Origin: Entrophospora sp. SA101
Lineage: Eukaryota; Glomeromycota; Glomeromycetes; Entrophosporales; Entrophosporaceae
Length of the DNA stretch: 28,894 bases
Assembly: GCA_958430865.1 (NCBI GenBank)
Contig: CAUDNR010004505.1
Span: 19,498-48,391, forward strand
Direction: 5' to 3'
Numbering within the stretch: the first letter of the stretch is position 1; every line of letters starts with the position of its first letter. Of this stretch, positions 9,510-20,225 are shown one piece after another. The notes below the pieces were generated by a model. It was given only the letters and a program-made list of their open reading frames with translations, made no database searches and was not told where the DNA came from. The translations under genes and the position numbers were made by a program.

Positions 9510-11238
9510 TATTGTTACTGTTGTTGCTTGTGAAATCTAGTGGCGCAGTGTTTGGTGAAGTGTTATATTGCGTAGAAATAATTTTGGTGGTGGTAGGTGG
9601 TAATAATGATGGCGCAGAGAATCTTGTATTAACAACCGTTGGTGTTTTAACGCTTTCTAAATAAACAGAAGGTTGACGTGATAATGATAGATGTTGTTCA
9701 TCTTTAATAGTTTGATTTTCTAAAAAAAACAATTTATTTAATTAAATAGTAATAATACCACTTTTTAATAAAAAAAACAAAAACAATACTTACTATCGAT
9801 TGTTGAATAATGATAAACTAATTTATGATAAGTATCTGGTGAAAAATTAATCGGTTTAGGAAGGTTGTTAAATTCAAACACTCTGTCGGTATAGATGGCT
9901 TTAGGATGCCTCCATTCGATTCCTTTTTTTTTCTTTTTTACATAATCGTTGATATGAAATTCCATTCCTATGTTGTCAGATGATGTTGCCGGATCACTGC
10001 ACAAATCCAGCCAAGATTGTAACCAGATATAAACTTCTTCAGCTTCTGGTCGATTGACAGGATTTGCATCCCAACATCGATTAATCAGTTTACCGAGTGA
10101 ATTTGGCATTTCAGTAGCGTTGATATGAAGTCTAAGTCCACAACAGATACGTTGAGCAAGTGATATGTCATGAGCATCCAAATCAAATGGCGGCAATTGT
10201 GTGGCAACTTCCCACATAACAATGCCTAAACTATAAATATCAGACGCCGTAGTCAATTTTCCACCACATAAAACTTCAGGAGCAATATATGGTAATACGC
10301 CAGATACCATATTTGAATTTGATAACGATGGTTGTTGTGATATGTTTGATACCAGCGTATTGTTCATTAATCTTACTATGTTACCAGTATGAAGATTTCC
10401 ATTAAATAAATTTTTCTCATGAAGACGATGAATAGTCAATGCAATGTCCGCTAAAATTTCTAGTTTTGTTTTCCAGTCATGCTCAATGTACGGTTGAGAA
10501 TCATATAAATAGGATTGCATTTCCGTTTGTGAACAGCGAATTACCAATCCATATTTTCTAGTTTCTGGAATTTGGGTTATTCCAAAGCATCTAATTAATC
10601 CATCAACACCATTTTTATGAGAAGAAAACTTTTTTAAATAAAAAATAATTAGTCTATACAATCGAATAAATAAATCAATCAATCAATCAAAAAATTTAAT
10701 TATTCACCTCAGCTAATAAATCAAAAGAATCTTTTTCGTCATATTCTTCAAAAACTTTAATTATATATTTAGTTTTAACATCGCTTCTTGCCCAATTTTG
10801 TGTTGTATTGTCCCACTCTGTTATGTATCCATCTAACCAGATTGCGGAATAAGCAACACCAAAACGTCCAGTTCCAATTGTTCTAATATCTGTAAAACGA
10901 TTCCATGGAATCCATTCAATCACCTCGGAATGATCAGTAGCAGAAAATTGTATTGTTTTTATGTAATGATCAATTTCTTTATTACTGCTAGTCCAAGTTG
11001 ATAATTTTTTTTGAAATCGTTCAGAATTACATTTTTTACACCAGTGTTTTGCTGTTTTCAAGTCACTAATGGTATTATTATTACCACTACTGCTGTGATT
11101 ACACTCTAAACATATTTCAATTTTTTCATCAATAACGCGTCGTTCAATTTCTTTATCACTGGTTGTTGTTGTAGGTATGTCTTTTAAATTGAAAGAAAAA
11201 TAATGATTTAATTTTGTTGTTGCAGGTTGTATTTCCAT
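9196..11238 (-). CDS. TKL-like pseudokinase with C-terminal membrane anchor
   Basis: Three exons, 11238-10708, 10628-9794 and 9719-9196, with GT..AG introns of 79 and 74 nt, joining in frame to 629 residues. The N-terminal module has Cys pairs at 43/46 and 67/70, then EVIEWIPWNRF and a Gly-rich loop IGTGRFG (121-127) with Lys161 in IIKVF, as in Glomeromycotina TKL-like kinases. The catalytic loop reads NGNLHTGN: the HRD-type Asp is replaced by Asn255. No DFG can be found; the stretch is about 270-274, VSNIS. The APE motif (293-295), Asp307 and Arg370 remain. This pattern predicts a pseudokinase that may bind nucleotide or a partner but not phosphorylate. Exon 3 adds a Ser/Thr/Asn-rich linker with a poly-Ser run and ends in a hydrophobic segment (about 607-629) that looks like a tail anchor. 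The first intron acceptor (AAAAAAG) is less certain than the rest. Confidence 0.85.
9481..9509 (-). repeat. Coding TCA microsatellite (poly-Ser)
   Basis: A (GAT)n run on the plus strand, read as TCA codons on the minus strand, gives about nine Ser residues in exon 3 of the pseudokinase. Repeat length probably varies between isolates without breaking the frame. Confidence 0.8.
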
Positions 11239-11613
11239 TTTTTACAATAAAATTATGGTTGTTTGTTTATAATATATGAAACAGGGAGGAATGAGTAATA
11301 TGTTGAAGTATATTGTAATATGATAAATAATGTCACGATGAAAGACAGTGGTAAGTTAGTAAAAAGTAAAAAAGGTAAGCAACATACTCGTGGAATGTAA
11401 AAATATATATTTTAACTTTAAAAAGAAGAATAAATGTTTAGTAATAAAATATGAAAGACAATAATAATTTGTCAACATGAAATATAATAGGTTTATTTAT
11501 CATTTTGTAAAAAGAACACAAATATAAACAACAATGAAAACAAATTTTATTAAATGAAAATCCGACCCTTTTAAGGATGTGGTATCTCATGTGACCTGAT
11601 CAAATTAATTTAA
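11239..11613. other. Promoter/intergenic region of the pseudokinase gene
   Basis: 375 bp between the pseudokinase start codon and the left end of the hAT element. It is AT-rich with TATA-like words near 11265-11275 and 11402-11412. The hAT element ends about 375 bp upstream of the start codon and could affect expression. No specific factor site can be assigned. Confidence 0.4.
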
Positions 11614-14001
11614 CAGTGTTGAAAATTCAATCGGCGGGTGTTACGTTACACAGAGCGTGTGCAAAAAAAATTAAATTAATTTCTCCTTGTTTTTTTACAT
11701 TCCCAATTTTCATATGCTTTCAAAAAATCAAAATCCTCAATTTCTGGACCATTTAATAAAATCATTAAATGATCATCTAATGTAATTAGATGCATTTTGT
11801 TCTTCAAATTGTTTTTAATTAATTTCACTTGAGAAAATATTCTTTCTACATGAGCATTAGAAAGAGGTATAAGAAGTGCTATTTTAACAACTAGTAGTAT
11901 AGTTGGATAATTAAAAGAAAAATCGTTAGCAGTATCCAAAATATGGTGCCATAATTGAATAAAATCCATTCCTCCATTATTATTTTTATAGAACTGAAGA
12001 TAAGATTTAACTGAATTCCATTCTTGGTTAAGTTTTTCTTTATCAATGATTTCATTAAATTCATTTCATTTACAAGTTTGATTTCCCCATAAAAATTACC
12101 TAAAATTTCTATTTCTTGATTTCCATACGTGACTAACTCTGTGTCATCATCTGGAAGTTCCTTTGGATCAAAAATACTAAGAGCGTTATATAATTAATAT
12201 TCTGGAAATCTGTTCTTGATGGCATTAATGATTGCAATTGAATATTCTCTAACAAATGATGGAATAAAATTATAGTTATCTTCCAAATGTTTTTGGAATA
12301 TTGTACCATAATTTGGTGGAACTTCTTCAGAACCTATAAATTCAGTTTCAATTGGTTTAATTGTAACATCAAGTTGTAATTTAAAATGAGATATGGATAA
12401 ATGTTCTAACTGGAATGCATTGATTAATTTCTTTAAAATATTTGTTAAATCAGCAAGGTACATTGTTGCTGAAATGAAAGTATCATCTAATTGTTCATAT
12501 AAAATTACTGCAAGTCTATCTCCTTCTTCAATATAATCATTTAGAGTAGACAATACAGATTTCATGATTTTATGTAAATTACTCACAGAATTTGAAAATG
12601 ACAATTACCTAGTATCACACATGTTTAATATTACAAGTGATGGCTCTTTGTTAATTTCCTAATTAAAATGAAATTATTTAATAAAAATAAATGAAAAAAC
12701 AGATTAAAAAATATAAATATAATTACCTGCATCAACTTCAACATTTGTTGTCTTTTATGAGATTTTGAAAAATAATTATACAAATTTTTTAAAGTTTTTT
12801 CATATTTCTCAAAATATATAACATCTTTTGAAGCATCTTTTCCAGCTAGATGAAGTCTATGTGATATACAATGGTTTGAAGTCATAAATGGATTGATTTT
12901 TTTAAATCTTGCTGCAACACCACTTATGTATCCTAATAAAGATGTATTCTCAGTTAAGATAAAAAAAAATACTAAACTTTTACTTAATTAAATATTAATT
13001 CATACCAGTCATATTAGAAGCACCATCACTTCCAAAATGAATAATTTTATCATAAGATATTTCTTTTGAATTACAAAATGTTATAATTTGGTTAAATATA
13101 TTTCACCATCAGTCAAGTCTAGGTTAACTATACCTAAATATCTCATATATGGTATATTATTGATGATATATTTTCCTACTATTGCTAAATATTTGTCATT
13201 ATCAATACTATTGGTTTCATCAATCATTATGCTCCAATAAACTGAGGAATTTAATTCTTCAAAGAGAGATTTTTTAATTGTATAAGCAATACTATCTAAA
13301 AAATCAATACCAGATACATGATTATTATAGTTTCCATATTTTGATTTAGATGGTGATGGTTTTCCTAATGAAGCAGGCTTCAAGGTAGAGACCTTATCAC
13401 TAATTATTAATTCTAGAGATGTTAATTTGCACAAATCAGGATAGGTGTTTAGAGGAATATTATTTTTTGAGCAGCAGTAAATAATTCTCATTAAAGAAAT
13501 AATTTTTAATTTTTCTGTACTAATTCTTGAAGTAACTGGTTTAAGTAATTCTTCTGATTTTTTATGTTCATTGGTTTTCATATGTTCTTTAATTCTTCCT
13601 TACCTTAATGAAGATGTGCCTTTTGCAAATGCTGTTGTCCCATTGCAAATTCTACAAATTCTACAATATAAAATTATATTTCCATTAACAGATTCAGTTT
13701 CCAACCATGGATAATCATCAAACCACTTAGGATCAGCAGCTTTTCTAGTGTGTGATTTTTCAAGCACTTCATCATCAAACAAATCAATGACCATTGGAAT
13801 ATTTGACATTTTAAAATATTTGAAAGAAATCAGTTAATTGTTACTTTGGTAAAAAAATTTTTAGTAAATTTATTTCTGAATGATATTAATTTTTAATTTA
13901 ATTTGTGTATATTAATTAATATTAATATAAATAAATAAATATTTCCGTGCACATGGAAATTTGGTGTAACGTGACACCCGCCGATTGAATTTTCAACACT
14001 G
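11614..14001. mobile_element. hAT-superfamily DNA transposon with intact ends
   Basis: The element is bounded by near-identical terminal inverted repeats of about 38 bp. The left begins CAGTGTTGAAAATTCAATCG at 11614. The right is its inverse ending CAACACTG at 14001. One mismatch is seen (T/C in the GGGTGTYACGTTACAC part). The 2.39-kb interior holds a minus-strand hAT transposase. The 8-bp flanks (TAATTTAA on the left, ACAGTTTA on the right) do not match well, so the target duplication is lost or one flank has been rearranged. Confidence 0.85.
11676..13809 (-). pseudogene. hAT transposase (zinc-finger, ZNF862-like), decayed
   Basis: The ATG at 13809 begins MSNIPMVIDLFDDEV, followed by a TTF-type finger (CRICNGTTAFAKGTSSLR) and a HMKTNEHKKSEE segment. 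The core gives SIMIDETNSIDNDK (first catalytic Asp region), FGSDGASNMTGYISG (second) and NHCISHRLHLA. The C-terminus holds the hATC dimerisation region (SNAHVERIFSQVKLIKNNL), ending in a stop at 11676. At least two GT..AG introns can be inferred (about 13003-12935, and 12726-12661 with acceptor TTTTAATTAG). Damage is light: TAA after GTSSLR (about 13606), TAA in place of the Trp expected after CDTR (about 12607), a frameshift near 13085 and more near 12064 and 12195. The element is recent enough to read through by eye but is probably inactive. Confidence 0.8.
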
Positions 14002-14261
14002 ACAGTTTATAACAGTCAGGAATTTTGCTAAATCGGGATGTGTAACAAACAATGTTCTAGAAAATTTTTCCCCAATAAAATTTCGTAAAAAAGCCATTGA
14101 TCTTGTGACTTTTTTTTTAAGAAACCTAAAAAAAAAACTGAAGAATTAGATAGAAATGCATATATTAAACCATAATCAGTCAATAATCAGTTCGGAGCAT
14201 TGAGGGATCTCAGTGATCTGAGTACTGAAAAAGTTGGACAACAGAAGGAATAGTTTGAAGG
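14002..14261. other. Degraded sequence between the hAT and Tc1 elements
   Basis: The frame that later carries the Tc1 transposase is partly open here: KKPKKKTEELDRNAYIKP, stop, SVNNQFGALRDLSDLSTEKV, stop at 14250. This does not look like a Tc1 N-terminus, so it is probably another repeat remnant fused to the truncated Tc1 copy. No other feature was seen. Confidence 0.35.
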
Positions 14262-15132
14262 TAAATTAAATGTAAGTAATTATAATAACCTTCTTGCAGC
14301 CAATTTATTACCTTTTATTAACGAATTAAGTAGAGAAGATTGCCATAATGATGGTGATGGTGTATTTATCTTTCAAGAAGATAATGCACCATGTCATAAA
14401 GCAGCTGCTGCAAACATATGGAAAGAAAATAATAACGTCATGGTTCTCCCCTGGCCTGCACAAAGCCAGATCTCAACCCTATTGAAAATTTTTGGCAGGA
14501 TTTAAAAAATAAGATTGAATTATTTGATTTATTGAAAGAGGAGTGGTTTAATACTAATCCAGAAAAAATTAATAAATTAATAGATAGTATGCCACGAAGG
14601 GTTGATGCTGTTTTAAAAAGTGGAGGAAACCCGACAAGATATTGATTTTTTTTTAATAAAATACAATTAATTTAAAATAGTTTCATATATTTTTTGATGT
14701 CTTTTATGTTTCAAATTAGTGAGCAGTTTGAGGTTGAATTGTTTCGTGAATTTTTTTACATTTTATTTTTTCTCTCGTTAATTAATCTACCAAATGCTCT
14801 GAAATTTAGAAGTAACTAGATTTAAACATGAGAAACATTTTTCACTTATACCACAAAGGTCGTTAGAACTTGCTAATGTGGTCAATTTTTGAGTTAAAGA
14901 TTTTTAAAAAAATTCCAGAATTTTATTGTTTATCTTTTAAAGTTTGTAAAACAACAATGGTTTAATTGTATGTGGTAAAACTTCAGTATATTATAGTATT
15001 TGATATGAAGATTAATTTTTACTTAATAAGCAAGTGTGATTGGGATAGTAAAATTTTTAGTTTTTGTCATGTCACTTTATTCAATTATTTGCAATGATCT
15101 GCAGGTGTCCCTATACTTTTGTCCAGTGAGTG
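14262..15132 (+). mobile_element. Tc1/mariner element, 5'-truncated
   Basis: Only the C-terminal half of the transposase and the right terminus remain. The reading frame starts near 14262 (GKLNVSNYNNLLAANLLPF) and contains the second catalytic Asp region FQEDNAPCHKAA (14371-14406). A one-base deletion near 14463-14468 interrupts the QSPDLNPIENFW motif that carries the third acidic residue. The frame then runs to TGA at 14643. The right end at about 15105-15132 (TGTCCCTATACTTTTGTCCA followed by GTGAGTG) is a typical Tc1-type terminal repeat and is followed by TA (15133-15134). No matching left end occurs upstream, and the DNA-binding domain and first Asp are gone. Confidence 0.8.
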
Positions 15133-15135
15133 TAG

Positions 15136-15460
15136 ATCTAAGTTTATATGCTAACCCTGCTGATTTTGATGATTTTGATTATTCATCTGAATAAGAGAAT
15201 ATAAATTTTAAAAATAAGAACAATTTAGAACAATTGAATAAGCTTACAACTATTTTAAAAAATAAAAAATTACCCTGCAGATGAATGCTTTCAATATTTA
15301 GCAATTTATAAATAAATAATTTGTTAATTTAAATAAAGATTTAGGTAAGATAGAAGCAAGTATTTGTGCAGCAAAAGAAGTTTATAATAAAGATAATAAA
15401 GTTTCATATAAGGCAACATGTATTTGTAAATGGGCATTGCATTGGTTTAAAAATGAAGTA
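15136..15460 (+). pseudogene. Repeat-encoded ORF remnant, part A
   Basis: Begins right after the Tc1 end. It reads DLSLYANPADFDDFDYSSE, stop, then NLNKDLGKIEASICAAKEVYNKDNKVSYKATCICKWALHWFKNEV, interrupted by a stop and a shift. The reading is cut at 15460 by the pogo-like element and appears to resume at 18124. The sequence resembles a repetitive protein family I associate with Glomeromycotina transposons, possibly the DNA-binding part of a transposase; the family name is not known to me. Confidence 0.45.
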
Positions 15461-18134
15461 CAGTTGACTCTGGCTATACTGAACTCCCTGTCATGAAAAT
15501 TTTCATTTGTTATAGACAGAGTTCGTTATAACCAGCTAACATCTTTGTGTCACATTGCGTGATGGATTTTTTCCAGCAGTGATTGTAGGAAAATTTTATT
15601 CTATTTTATTACCTTGGCAAATATTAATTTTCATTTCTTGATATTAAAGTTTGTAAAAATACAAATTATTTTTATTATCTTATATAATAAAATACATAAT
15701 ACAATAATGAATATAAGATATACAGTACATAATTAGATAAATAGATAGGCTATCATCAAAATGAATTTTAAATGAGATGTTATATGATACATTTAAAATC
15801 AAATATGACATTGGATTTGAATAAAATAAACTGAATCTACTCAATTATTTTATCCTCAAAGTAGTGGTGGAGGCCAGGTTGTTTAAGATTTTTTTGAATG
15901 GCTAATCCAATCCGTCTATTTAATCTTCTCAAAACCCTTATTTCATCATCAACCTCACCAAATTCCAGTTCTTGCTGGTACAAATATTTTAAAACTATAT
16001 CTACCGACTCTCTAGCTACTGCGTTACTTATGATTTCGATTTTTTCTACTAATTCATTTCCTCTTTACTACTCTCCTCCCCTTCTTGGTTTACCATTTCT
16101 ATTATATTTTCATCAGTGAGGCTCATCCAATCCTCAATGTTAATATATTCATTTGCTGAAAGATCTTCACCATTTGGTAACTTTTCAAGCAACATTTCCA
16201 AATCTTTCTCTTCATCCTCATCATTGATACTGGAAGGTTCGACAATTGTTCTTTCTGGAAGAATACCAGTCTTTAACCAGCAGTTGCATATTGTTTGTGA
16301 TGATACATTAGACCATGCATCTGCTGCATTTATTAAAGCATTGTATATGGTATAATCAGCAAGTGCATTTGCTGTGCCATCTTGAAAATCATCATATGCT
16401 TTAATTCAATTTTGAACAAATAGAGTTTTGTATTTACATTTAAAGGAATGAATGATCCCAGCATCACAAGGTTGAAGAAAAGTTGTAGTATTTGGTGGAA
16501 GAAATTCAACTTTTACACTATCCAATTTCTCTGCAGTTTCTTCAAGGATAATATGTACTGGTGCATTATCAATTAGCAATAAAATATTTCTATTTTGTTT
16601 TTTCATATTTTTGTTAAGTGTTAAGAGAATTTCATTAAAAATGCTAACTTGCATCCAAGCAGTCTTATTCCAATAATAATAAATGAGGCAAGTTATTGTA
16701 ATTTAAGTTTTGCATTGCCTGAGGTCTCCGATATTGGTGAATAAAACTAAGTCTCATCTTCTCTGTTCCCAAAGAGTTTTCAGCACAAAAAATTGTAATT
16801 CAAGATTTATCTTTTTTGTGGCCTGATAGTTTATTACAAGCTAAAACACATGAAGGTTCCATCTTCCAAAAGAGACCGGTTTCATCACCATTCCAAATGT
16901 CTTCAGGACTATAAGCACCAAGAGTGTCTGTAGTGAAATTCATTCATTTTCTAATTGCTCAACAGATGGTGCACTTGCAGCTTCACCTTGTTTTGTGAAT
17001 TGACGAAGTCCATGACAATTTTTAAAACCTGTCAACCACCCATCTGATGAATGAAAATCATTGATTGAAAGCTGAGCTGCAAAATATTTTGCTTTCTCTT
17101 TTAAAATATGGCCAGTGATGTCTTGTTGTGCATTAAGTGCATTATCAACCCAAAGACTAAGAGCTTCTTCAAGTTGTGGCCACTTAGGTACACAAAATTT
17201 CTTCAAATCATCCCATTCACTTGTAATGGAAAGCCAATGTTCTTTCTCTTTTAAGATATCAGTAACTGTTGCTTTCCCAATATTGTATTGTATGGCAAGC
17301 TCTGCATTGGATTATTGTTTTTTACCTCACAAAGTTCATGTTTTTGGGAAACAGAAAGACTTGTTCTTTTTTGAGTTGACATATTCATTAATAATGTATT
17401 AATAATTTATTAAGTATGAATTGGCTAGAAATTGAGAGTATTTATAATAATGTATTGGCATTACTAATCATGCAAATTCTTTACAAAAAGCCATGACATA
17501 ATCAAAGTTAATGATGAAATTAAATGTGACGAAATGGGATGTATACACTAGAAAATGATGGAAGTGATGAAAGTGGTGAAAGTTGATGCAAGTGTGATGA
17601 AAATGATGAAAAATGATGATGAATGTTTAAAAATTTGTTTCAAAAATACCTCACACTTGATGAAATATTTTTTGGACATAATAATGATTATTAACATTAA
17701 TACTAACTGACAACATGTAAAAAAAAACTGAATATGCAATATGATATTAATTTGGCAAGATTGATTACATAATGTTACCAGATTAGATAATAATGATTTG
17801 TCAATAAATATTACATCATGTTATACTATTATTAATTTGTTGAACTATGGCGAATGTTACATTTTTGATACAACAAGGTTATTTTTTTTGATGCCTTAAA
17901 ATGTTTATTATTTTATCAGAAAACGAAATTTTTACATCATGTTACACATGATATTATGTAACAGTTCGTTACAGAAAGAGCAAATCAAATATGAAAATTC
18001 AAAAAGATGAGTTTGGATCCATTATAAGCAGATTTATTAATAAAGTTGTTATAAACAGATTTATTAATTATAAAAATTCGGTCATGGAGATTTTGGTTCG
18101 CTATATCCAGAGTTCGGTATAGTCAGGATCAAAA
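15461..18134. mobile_element. pogo/Tigger-like DNA transposon
   Basis: The left end at 15461 (CAGTTGACTCTGGCTATACT) follows a TA dinucleotide. The right end near 18108-18134 is its diverged inverse (GAGTTCGGTATAGTCAGGATC), and longer subterminal sequence also matches (GAACTC..GTTATA / CTATATCC..GAGTTC). The 2.67-kb interior encodes a decayed CENP-B/pogo transposase on the minus strand. Sequence left of 15461 and right of 18124 reads as the two halves of one ORF, which supports a clean insertion. The outermost three bases on the right are not conserved, so the exact end is uncertain by a few bases. Confidence 0.75.
15837..17382 (-). pseudogene. pogo-type transposase (CENP-B HTH + DDE), decayed
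   Basis: The ATG at 17382 gives MSTQKRTSLSVSQKHELCEV, a CENPB_N-type helix-turn-helix. A frameshift near 17308 leads into IGKATVTDILKEKEHWLS and a CENPB second HTH (WPQLEEALSLWVDNAL..GWLTGFKNCHGLRQF, 17180-16985). Catalytic motifs remain: GDETGLFW (near 16880, first Asp), LLLIDNAPVH (near 16565, second) and LQPCDAGIIHSFK (near 16470, third). The C-terminus is acidic and ends FEDKIIE at a stop at 15837. Damage includes frameshifts near 16945 and 16675, a TGA where relatives have Arg (about 16802, consistent with CGA to TGA decay), and stops near 16665, 16406 and 16060. It is inactive. Confidence 0.75.
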
Positions 18135-18420
18135 AATAAAATCATTAATTGATGATGAAGATGTTATTAATGGTAGTCTTGAGTTTATCAGACTAAGTGG
18201 AGGACAACACCTTTAGAATATAAAGAATTTGTTAACTCTAAACTATTGATAGAAAATAAAAAATCAATCAGATAATACTTCTTGTGTTTGGCTTAAAAAA
18301 CTTGGATTAATCCCACAATCTAAGAAAAAAGGCATCTACTATTATGGCCATGAATGAGAAGATGTGATATTTTATCATAAGATTTTTTTAGAGAAAAAAA
18401 TGAAAGAGTTTGAACTAAGG
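18124..18420 (+). pseudogene. Repeat-encoded ORF remnant, part B
   Basis: Continues part A after the pogo-like insertion: QDQKIKSLIDDEDVINGSLEF, then IRLSGGQ with frameshifts, TPLEYKEFVNSKLLIENKK, WLKKLGLIPQSKKKGIYYYG, stop, EDVIFYHKIFLEKKMKEFELR. Several stops and shifts show long decay. It is of the same unnamed repeat-associated family as part A; the split by a nested element dates it as older than the pogo-like copy. Confidence 0.45.
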
Positions 18421-18452
18421 TTGCGGGAGAAACTCCTCCAGAAATCAATCAA

Positions 18453-18585
18453 CAGAGTTTCGACAGGTTACACATTAATTGTTTATTAGAGTTTCGGCAG
18501 AGTTTCGCATTTGGGGTTTTCGCCAATCATCAGAGTTTCGACAGGTTACACATTAATTGTTCATTAGAGTTTCAACAGAGTTTCG
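18453..18585. repeat. Two-copy tandem repeat, 55-bp unit
   Basis: Units at 18453-18507 and 18531-18585 begin CAGAGTTTCGACAGGTTACA and differ at about three positions. A shorter motif, CAGAGTTTCG, recurs inside and between them at least five times. Spacing is 78 bp. Function unknown. Confidence 0.7.
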
Positions 18586-18753
18586 ACAGTCATTAAGAGG
18601 TTTCGCCCACAACCTTACACACAACTAGTATATAAAAATAGAATTCATTGAACACAATTAAATTTGATGTCTGTAACTGTTTTCACATTTTCTGAAACTA
18701 CAGGTTTTAAAGCTCAAATTGCAACCTTTTCTGCAATCTCTGCAACCCTGCAG

Positions 18754-19244
18754 CCCTATAAAAAATAACATACGGCAAAACAGTACATGAACTGTATTGT
18801 TTTACGGAATAGGTACAGAAAAATGTATGGAATCTTCCTGTTAAATGCGCTGAAATGTACGGAATTTGTACGGGATAGATACGAAGTAGGTGCAGAAACA
18901 CGCACAGAATACACACGGTTTTTACGAAACCCATTTTTCTTGTACATTTCCCGTATGAATTACGTGATGTGCTAATGTGAAATTCGTGTGGAAAACGTAC
19001 GAGGGAAAACGAATTCCATATGTTTTCCGTAAAAACTGTGTGTATCCCATGCATGTTTCGTGCACATTCTGCACCTACTTTGTATCTATCCCGCACAAAT
19101 TCCATACATTTCGGCGCATTTAACAGGAAGATTCCGTACATTTTTTCCGTACCTATTCCGTAAAACAATATGGTTCATGTACTGTTTTACTGTACAAATT
19201 CCATACAGTTTCCATACATTTTCCGTACCAAAATTTTTATAGGG
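18754..19244. mobile_element. Large foldback (palindromic) element, copy 1
   Basis: Ends are CCCTATAAAAA (18754-18764) and TTTTTATAGGG (19234-19244). Arms of about 170-210 bp (18754-18925 and 19026-19244) are inverse copies with many short indels, for example GGAATCTTCCTGTTAAATGC on the left and its inverse on the right. The unit is built from repeated RTACRGAAT/TGTAYGGAA words. The short ORFs on both strands are shadows of this structure. It lies between the BED-finger fragment and the long inverted-repeat arm, so it inserted there later. A related copy is at 27417-27646. Confidence 0.75.
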
Positions 19245-19529
19245 TGTGATGTTCCATCATAGTGGGAGAACCCTTATTCCGATGCTTTCCACAACTTTTA
19301 CAATCAGCAATGTAATGATCAGGAGAAATTTTTATTCTTTTATTAAAGTAATTCCATACTACAGCATGTGGACGTCCACCTTTTTTTCTTTGTGTATCTA
19401 TTTCATTATTAATAGGTATTAGAGAAAGTGATGAAAAGAGGAAAGAGAATATGTAAAAGATAGAGGAGGCGAAAGAGAAGTTTTTTGAGTATTAGAACTT
19501 GAAGAATCAGATGTAATTGGGTTTGACAT
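19245..19529 (-). pseudogene. BED-finger hAT transposase N-terminal fragment
   Basis: The ATG at 19529 gives MSNPITSDSSSSNTQKTSLS. After a frameshift near 19410 the frame reads RKKGGRPHAVVWNYFNKRIK and then ADCKSCGKHRNKGSPTMMEHH, a BED-type zinc finger (C-x2-C...H) as found at the N-terminus of hAT transposases. The fragment ends exactly at the foldback element, which appears to have cut the finger before its last ligand. The rest of the transposase is not visible in the window. Confidence 0.55.
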
Positions 19530-20225
19530 TTGTGAAAATATGATAAGAAAAAAAACATATAATAATGTGGGAAGATGATTAATTTTCTGCATGATTGATT
19601 ATCAGTCCATCTATTACGGAGATGACAATTAGGAATTCAAGTCCCAAACATTGTTCCAAATGGACAAAAGAACAAAGGAATTTGTGTTTTAACAATGCTG
19701 TCAAAAATCCTTTTAAAACCATATTTTTAAAGATTTAATTAATGAATAAATGTATTTAAAATAAAATAATGAAGAAAAAAAATTTTATTAATTGTGTAGA
19801 TTCACATAATAAAAATTAATTTAACACATTCCTATATTGTTCTGTTTTGTCTTCAAAAGAGCAATCAACCACCATTAAAAAAGCAAAAAATAAACAGACA
19901 AAGTTGTAGTTGGACATTGGCAAGTAAAGGTTTATTTAAGAATCCAGGTCATAACATGAATAGTAGAAATTTAAACACTAATATTAATAAGTTTTGCAGT
20001 TTAGGAATTTTGCCCACAGCTTAGGCCATTTTAAGTTTTGCCAATTTCGCTGGAAAAACTTCATGGGTGAAACTAGAACTAAACCGAAATTGCCTAAATG
20101 CCTAAACTATGGGTTAGTTTCAGCCACCACTATCATTATGATATATTAATATAAAAAAAAAGATTTTCCATAAAATGGATTTTGTGCACAGTCACATGTA
20201 AAGATGGCTCTGCAACTTCAATCCA
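19530..20225. other. Non-coding repeat-rich interval
   Basis: No gene was seen. It includes a weak inverted repeat at about 19998-20115 (AGTTTAGGAATTTTGCC on the left against an imperfect inverse, GCCTAAATGCCTAAACT, on the right), probably another MITE remnant, and AT-rich filler. Confidence 0.4.

Noticed and set aside
15898..16355. Plus-strand ORFs in the pogo-like element
   Set aside because: Antisense shadows of the C-terminal part of the decayed transposase.
16802..16804. In-frame TGA in the pogo transposase as further evidence for TGA=Trp
   Set aside because: Relatives have Arg here (KxRIT), so CGA to TGA decay explains it; the element also carries other kinds of stop and frameshift.
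18707..19242. Four overlapping ORFs on both strands with similar peptide content
   Set aside because: All arise from the palindromic foldback element; related peptides on both strands are expected from inverted arms.
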